From: Actinomycetes bacterium
GTDB taxonomy: Bacteria > Actinomycetota > Acidimicrobiia > Acidimicrobiales > Microtrichaceae
Length of the DNA stretch: 7,134 bases
Direction of reading: 5' to 3'
Assembly: GCA_023450775.1 (NCBI GenBank)
Contig: JAEXGP010000409.1
Span: 1 to 7,134 of the forward strand
Position numbers and translations under genes: made by a program. Positions 5,626 to 7,134 of this stretch are shown in pieces. The notes under the pieces are model-generated. The model was not told the DNA's origin. It searched no databases and saw only the letters and a program-made list of their open reading frames with translations. Each line of letters starts with the position of its first letter. Position 1 is the first letter of the stretch.

Positions 5626-5850
5626 TCAGCCGCCGGGGGCAGGATCCGACGGACCGAGCGGGAACGGGCAGACGCCGAAGTTCGCGTCGCACAGCGCCTT
5701 GTAGATGATGAAGAAGATCCCGTTGCCGATCCACTGCGCCTGGTTCTGCGCCTGCCACTCGTCCGCGGGCGGCTGCCCCGTGCACCCCGCCACGCCGAAG
5801 GTGGCCATGGCCCCCACGAGCACCGCTGCGATCCCGGTCCTGAGCTTCAT
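5626..5850 (-). CDS. Small lipoprotein of unknown function
   Basis: The product has 74 residues. A short basic N-terminus and hydrophobic segment end in the lipobox VAGC with the lipidated cysteine at 23. After a short polar linker, DEWQAQNQAQW leads into the hydrophobic stretch IGNGIFFIIYKALC. Two cysteines at 54 and 61 enclose DANFGV, likely a small disulfide loop, and the tail is Pro/Gly-rich. I do not recognise a family. The ATG at 5850 has a good ribosome binding site, AAGGGG at 5862-5857, with a 6-nt spacer. The GTG directly before it would be only 3 nt from that site, so ATG is preferred. Unlike most genes here it has a conventional ribosome binding site and no nearby TANNNT. It precedes the LpqH-like gene by 22 nt. 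Confidence 0.78.
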   Translation of the reverse strand: MKLRTGIAAVLVGAMATFGVAGCTGQPPADEWQAQNQAQWIGNGIFFIIYKALCDANFGVCPFPLGPSDPAPGG

Positions 5851-5856
5851 CACACA

Positions 5857-5862
5857 CCCCTT
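5857..5862 (-). promoter_or_regulatory. Ribosome binding site of the small lipoprotein gene
   Basis: AAGGGG on the minus strand, 6 nt before ATG 5850, decides between the adjacent GTG and ATG start codons. It is the only clear Shine-Dalgarno-like site among the genes of the window. Confidence 0.65.
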
Positions 5863-5941
5863 GGTCGCCCGCGGCCGCCCCGCGGTGGCCGCACTGCAAC
5901 CGTTGTACCAACGCAGCGTGGGGCACGGTGAGGGCGAAATC

Positions 5942-6520
5942 TCATCGGTCGCCGTCGTGGTCGTCGTCGCGGTCGCCGGCGCCGGCGCTGAGCACGAGCG
6001 GCAGCACGAGGGTCAGCGAGTCGGGGACGAACGACTCGCGTGCGACCAGTTCGCGCAGCTCGTCGACGGTCACCCAGCGGGCGTCGACCACCTCGCCGTC
6101 GTCGAACGACACGGGACCGTCCCACACCACGGTCCAGGCCCGGGCGAGCTCGGCCACGTCGTCGTCGGCGTACGACAGGTCGCCGTCGGCCAGCGGCACC
6201 AGCTCGACGTCGTGGACACCGACCTCCTCCTGCAGCTCCCGGGCGGCGGCCGTCTCCCACTCCTCCCCCGCCTGCACCACTCCGCCCGCGGCCAGGTCCC
6301 AGCGGTCCGGCCACATGTCCTTGTGCGGGCTCCGCCGGTGCACCAGCACACGGTCGGCCGGGTCGCGCACCACCACGAACGTGCACCGGTGACGGAGGCG
6401 CTCGGCGCGCATCCGGGCGCGGGTCACCACGTCGAGCACACGGCCGCCCTCGTCCACGACCTCCACCAGCTCGTCGCCCGCAGTGCCGTCCGGCACCGGC
6501 CGCTCGCTCCCCGATGACAT
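5942..6520 (-). CDS. Nudix hydrolase, YfcD/isopentenyl-diphosphate isomerase-like group
   Basis: This is a cytosolic Nudix enzyme of 192 residues that should hydrolyse a nucleoside diphosphate linked to another group. The Nudix box is complete: Gly80, Glu86, then R94-E95-L96-Q97-E98-E99-V100-G101-V102, which supplies the metal-binding glutamates. The region before it, DELVEVVDEGGRVLDVVTRA followed by LRHRCTFVVV and VLVHRRSPHKDMWPDRWD, and then AAGGVVQAGE, resembles E. coli YfcD. Such proteins sit near the isopentenyl-diphosphate isomerase branch, and their physiological substrates are mostly unknown. The last 13 residues are very rich in Asp. The ATG at 6520 is chosen because homology starts soon after and a TANNNT lies 7 nt upstream. 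The frame continues upstream across the neighbouring gene, which is an artefact of base composition. It is divergent from a nucleotidyltransferase gene 24 bp away. Confidence 0.93.
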   Translation of the reverse strand: MSSGSERPVPDGTAGDELVEVVDEGGRVLDVVTRARMRAERLRHRCTFVVVRDPADRVLVHRRSPHKDMWPDRWDLAAGGVVQAGEEWETAAARELQEEVGVHDVELVPLADGDLSYADDDVAELARAWTVVWDGPVSFDDGEVVDARWVTVDELRELVARESFVPDSLTLVLPLVLSAGAGDRDDDHDGDR

Positions 6521-6527
6521 GCCGGCG

Positions 6528-6533
6528 AAGGTA
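6528..6533 (-). promoter_or_regulatory. Candidate -10 element (TACCTT) of the Nudix gene
   Basis: On the minus strand TACCTT is followed by exactly 7 nt (CGCCGGC) before the Nudix ATG at 6520, the geometry of a leaderless transcript. It overlaps by two bases the opposite -10 element at 6532-6537. Any -35 contacts would lie within the coding region of the other gene. Confidence 0.5.
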
Positions 6534-6537
6534 CCGT
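6532..6537 (+). promoter_or_regulatory. Candidate -10 element (TACCGT) of the nucleotidyltransferase gene
   Basis: TACCGT is followed by exactly 7 nt (CCGACGC) before the GTG at 6545. Hexamer and spacing are the same as for the lipoprotein gene at 1605. It shares bases 6532-6533 with the divergent element. No TTGACA-like hexamer is found 16-18 bp upstream. Confidence 0.5.
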
Positions 6538-6544
6538 CCGACGC

Positions 6545-7087
6545 GTGGCGATCGGCGTGTACCCCGGCAGCTTCGATCCGCTCACGATCGCCCACCTCGC
6601 CGTGGCGGACGTGGCCGTGCGGCACCTGGGCCTGACGCGCCTGGATCTGGCGATCTCGCGGAGCGCGCTCGGCAAGGAGCACCTGGACGACGCCTCGATC
6701 GAGCGCCGGACGAGCGGGATCCTCGCCGCGGCCGGCGACCGCCCGTGGCTCCGCGTGGTCGTGATCGACGCCCGCCTGATCGCGGACATCGCCGACGGCT
6801 ACGACGCCGTCGTCATGGGCGCCGACAAGTGGGCCCAGGTCGTGGACCCCGCGTGGTACGGCGACGACCCTGCCGAGCGCGACCGGGCCGTCGCCCGGCT
6901 GCCCCGCGTGGCCATCGCACCTCGTCACGGGCATCCGATCGCCGAGCACCCGCTCCCAGGCGGTCCCGGCGTCGGCGAGCTCGTGCTGCCGGTGCCCGAC
7001 GAGTTCGGAGCGGTCTCGGCGACCGCGGTCCGCTCAGGGCGCAGCGAGTGGGCGGCCGCGCCCGACGGACCCGGACGGCGCAGGTGA
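6545..7087 (+). CDS. Nucleotidyltransferase, CoaD/NadD-like (cytidylyltransferase fold)
   Basis: This is a predicted nucleotidyltransferase of the HxGH superfamily, which transfers AMP or CMP from a nucleotide triphosphate to a phosphate group, as in the making of NAD or coenzyme A. The 180 residues open with AIGVYPGSFDPLTIAHLAVA. The nucleotide-binding HxGH motif appears as T14-I-A-H17; CoaD also has Thr at the first place, but Ala for Gly is unusual. V90-M-G-A-D-K-W96 resembles the GAD segment of NadD. V157-S-A-T-A-V-R163 corresponds to the C-terminal ISSTxxR motif. It has features of both CoaD and NadD and is not a clean match to either, so I leave the substrate open. The start is GTG, 7 nt after a TACCGT element, without a Shine-Dalgarno site. 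The next gene overlaps its stop by GTGA. Confidence 0.85.
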   Translation: MAIGVYPGSFDPLTIAHLAVADVAVRHLGLTRLDLAISRSALGKEHLDDASIERRTSGILAAAGDRPWLRVVVIDARLIADIADGYDAVVMGADKWAQVVDPAWYGDDPAERDRAVARLPRVAIAPRHGHPIAEHPLPGGPGVGELVLPVPDEFGAVSATAVRSGRSEWAAAPDGPGRRR

Positions 7088-7134
7088 ACGGATGGTGGGC
7101 CGCCGCCGCGGCGGGTGCGCTCGCGGCGGTGGTC
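7084..7134 (+). CDS. Start of a probable membrane or exported protein (partial)
   Basis: A GTG at 7084 overlaps the nucleotidyltransferase stop as GTGA and opens a frame that stays open for 17 codons to the window edge: M-N-G-W-W followed by an Ala-rich hydrophobic run. This looks like the beginning of a membrane segment or signal sequence. The overlap suggests cotranscription and coupled translation. The family cannot be told from so little. Confidence 0.5.
   Translation, partial: MNGWWAAAAAGALAAVV

Noticed and set aside
3582..5708. A 708-codon open frame on the plus strand, opposite ilvB
   Set aside because: It is antisense to a clear ilvB and to a lipoprotein gene, has low-complexity Arg/Val/Gly/His composition and no motif. 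Long antisense frames are expected at this GC content.
5869..5885. CCGCGG-ccgcc-CCGCGG hairpin between the Nudix and small lipoprotein genes
   Set aside because: The arms are self-complementary and of simple G/C composition, and there is no T tract. It may help end Nudix transcription, but the evidence is too weak to list.
6521..6949. Upstream extension of the Nudix frame across the nucleotidyltransferase gene
   Set aside because: The extension has shadow-type composition, and homology and the promoter-like spacing both point to ATG 6520.

Overview
The window comes from a very GC-rich bacterium, most likely an actinobacterium. The pointers are strong G/C preference at third codon positions, lipoproteins with acidic or Thr-rich linkers just after the lipobox, start codons lying 6-8 nt downstream of TANNNT elements (leaderless style), and a strong hairpin terminator without a T tract. 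The Thr-rich lipoprotein linkers remind me of Acidimicrobiia, but that placement is an inference.

Layout. (1) 1-1414, minus strand: the N-terminal 471 residues of a MacB/FtsX-type ABC transporter permease, cut by the window edge. (2) 1605-2393, plus strand: a lipoprotein built of three diverged repeats, each with a cysteine pair, transcribed divergently from the permease. (3) 2394-2544: a convergent intergenic region with two GC-rich hairpins and a long, near-perfect inverted repeat. (4) 2545-4886, minus strand: ilvB-ilvN, the large and small subunits of acetohydroxyacid synthase, overlapping by ATGA. (5) 4887-5123: the ilv leader region, with an 11-codon Leu/Val-rich leader peptide, an intrinsic terminator before ilvB, alternative stems, and GTCGG/CCGAC dyads further upstream. 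(6) 5124-5850, minus strand: two small lipoproteins 22 nt apart, one with an LpqH-like layout. (7) 5942-6520, minus strand: a YfcD-like Nudix hydrolase. (8) 6545-7087, plus strand: a CoaD/NadD-like nucleotidyltransferase, separated from the Nudix gene by only 24 bp that hold two overlapping divergent -10 elements. (9) 7084-7134, plus strand: the start of another, probably membrane-anchored, protein.

How the genes work together. ilvBN makes the committed step of branched-chain amino acid synthesis, and its leader looks like a ribosome-mediated attenuator that senses Leu/Val supply. The three lipoproteins and the permease belong to the cell envelope and have no evident link to ilvBN. The Nudix and nucleotidyltransferase genes share a promoter region and may act on related nucleotide cofactors, but their substrates are not shown by the sequence.

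I see no phage, transposon, CRISPR, tRNA or rRNA signal. The most noteworthy observations are regulatory (attenuator, leaderless promoters, the 24-bp divergent promoter) and structural (the three-repeat lipoprotein, the intergenic inverted repeat). I do not see evidence for a wholly new multi-gene system.
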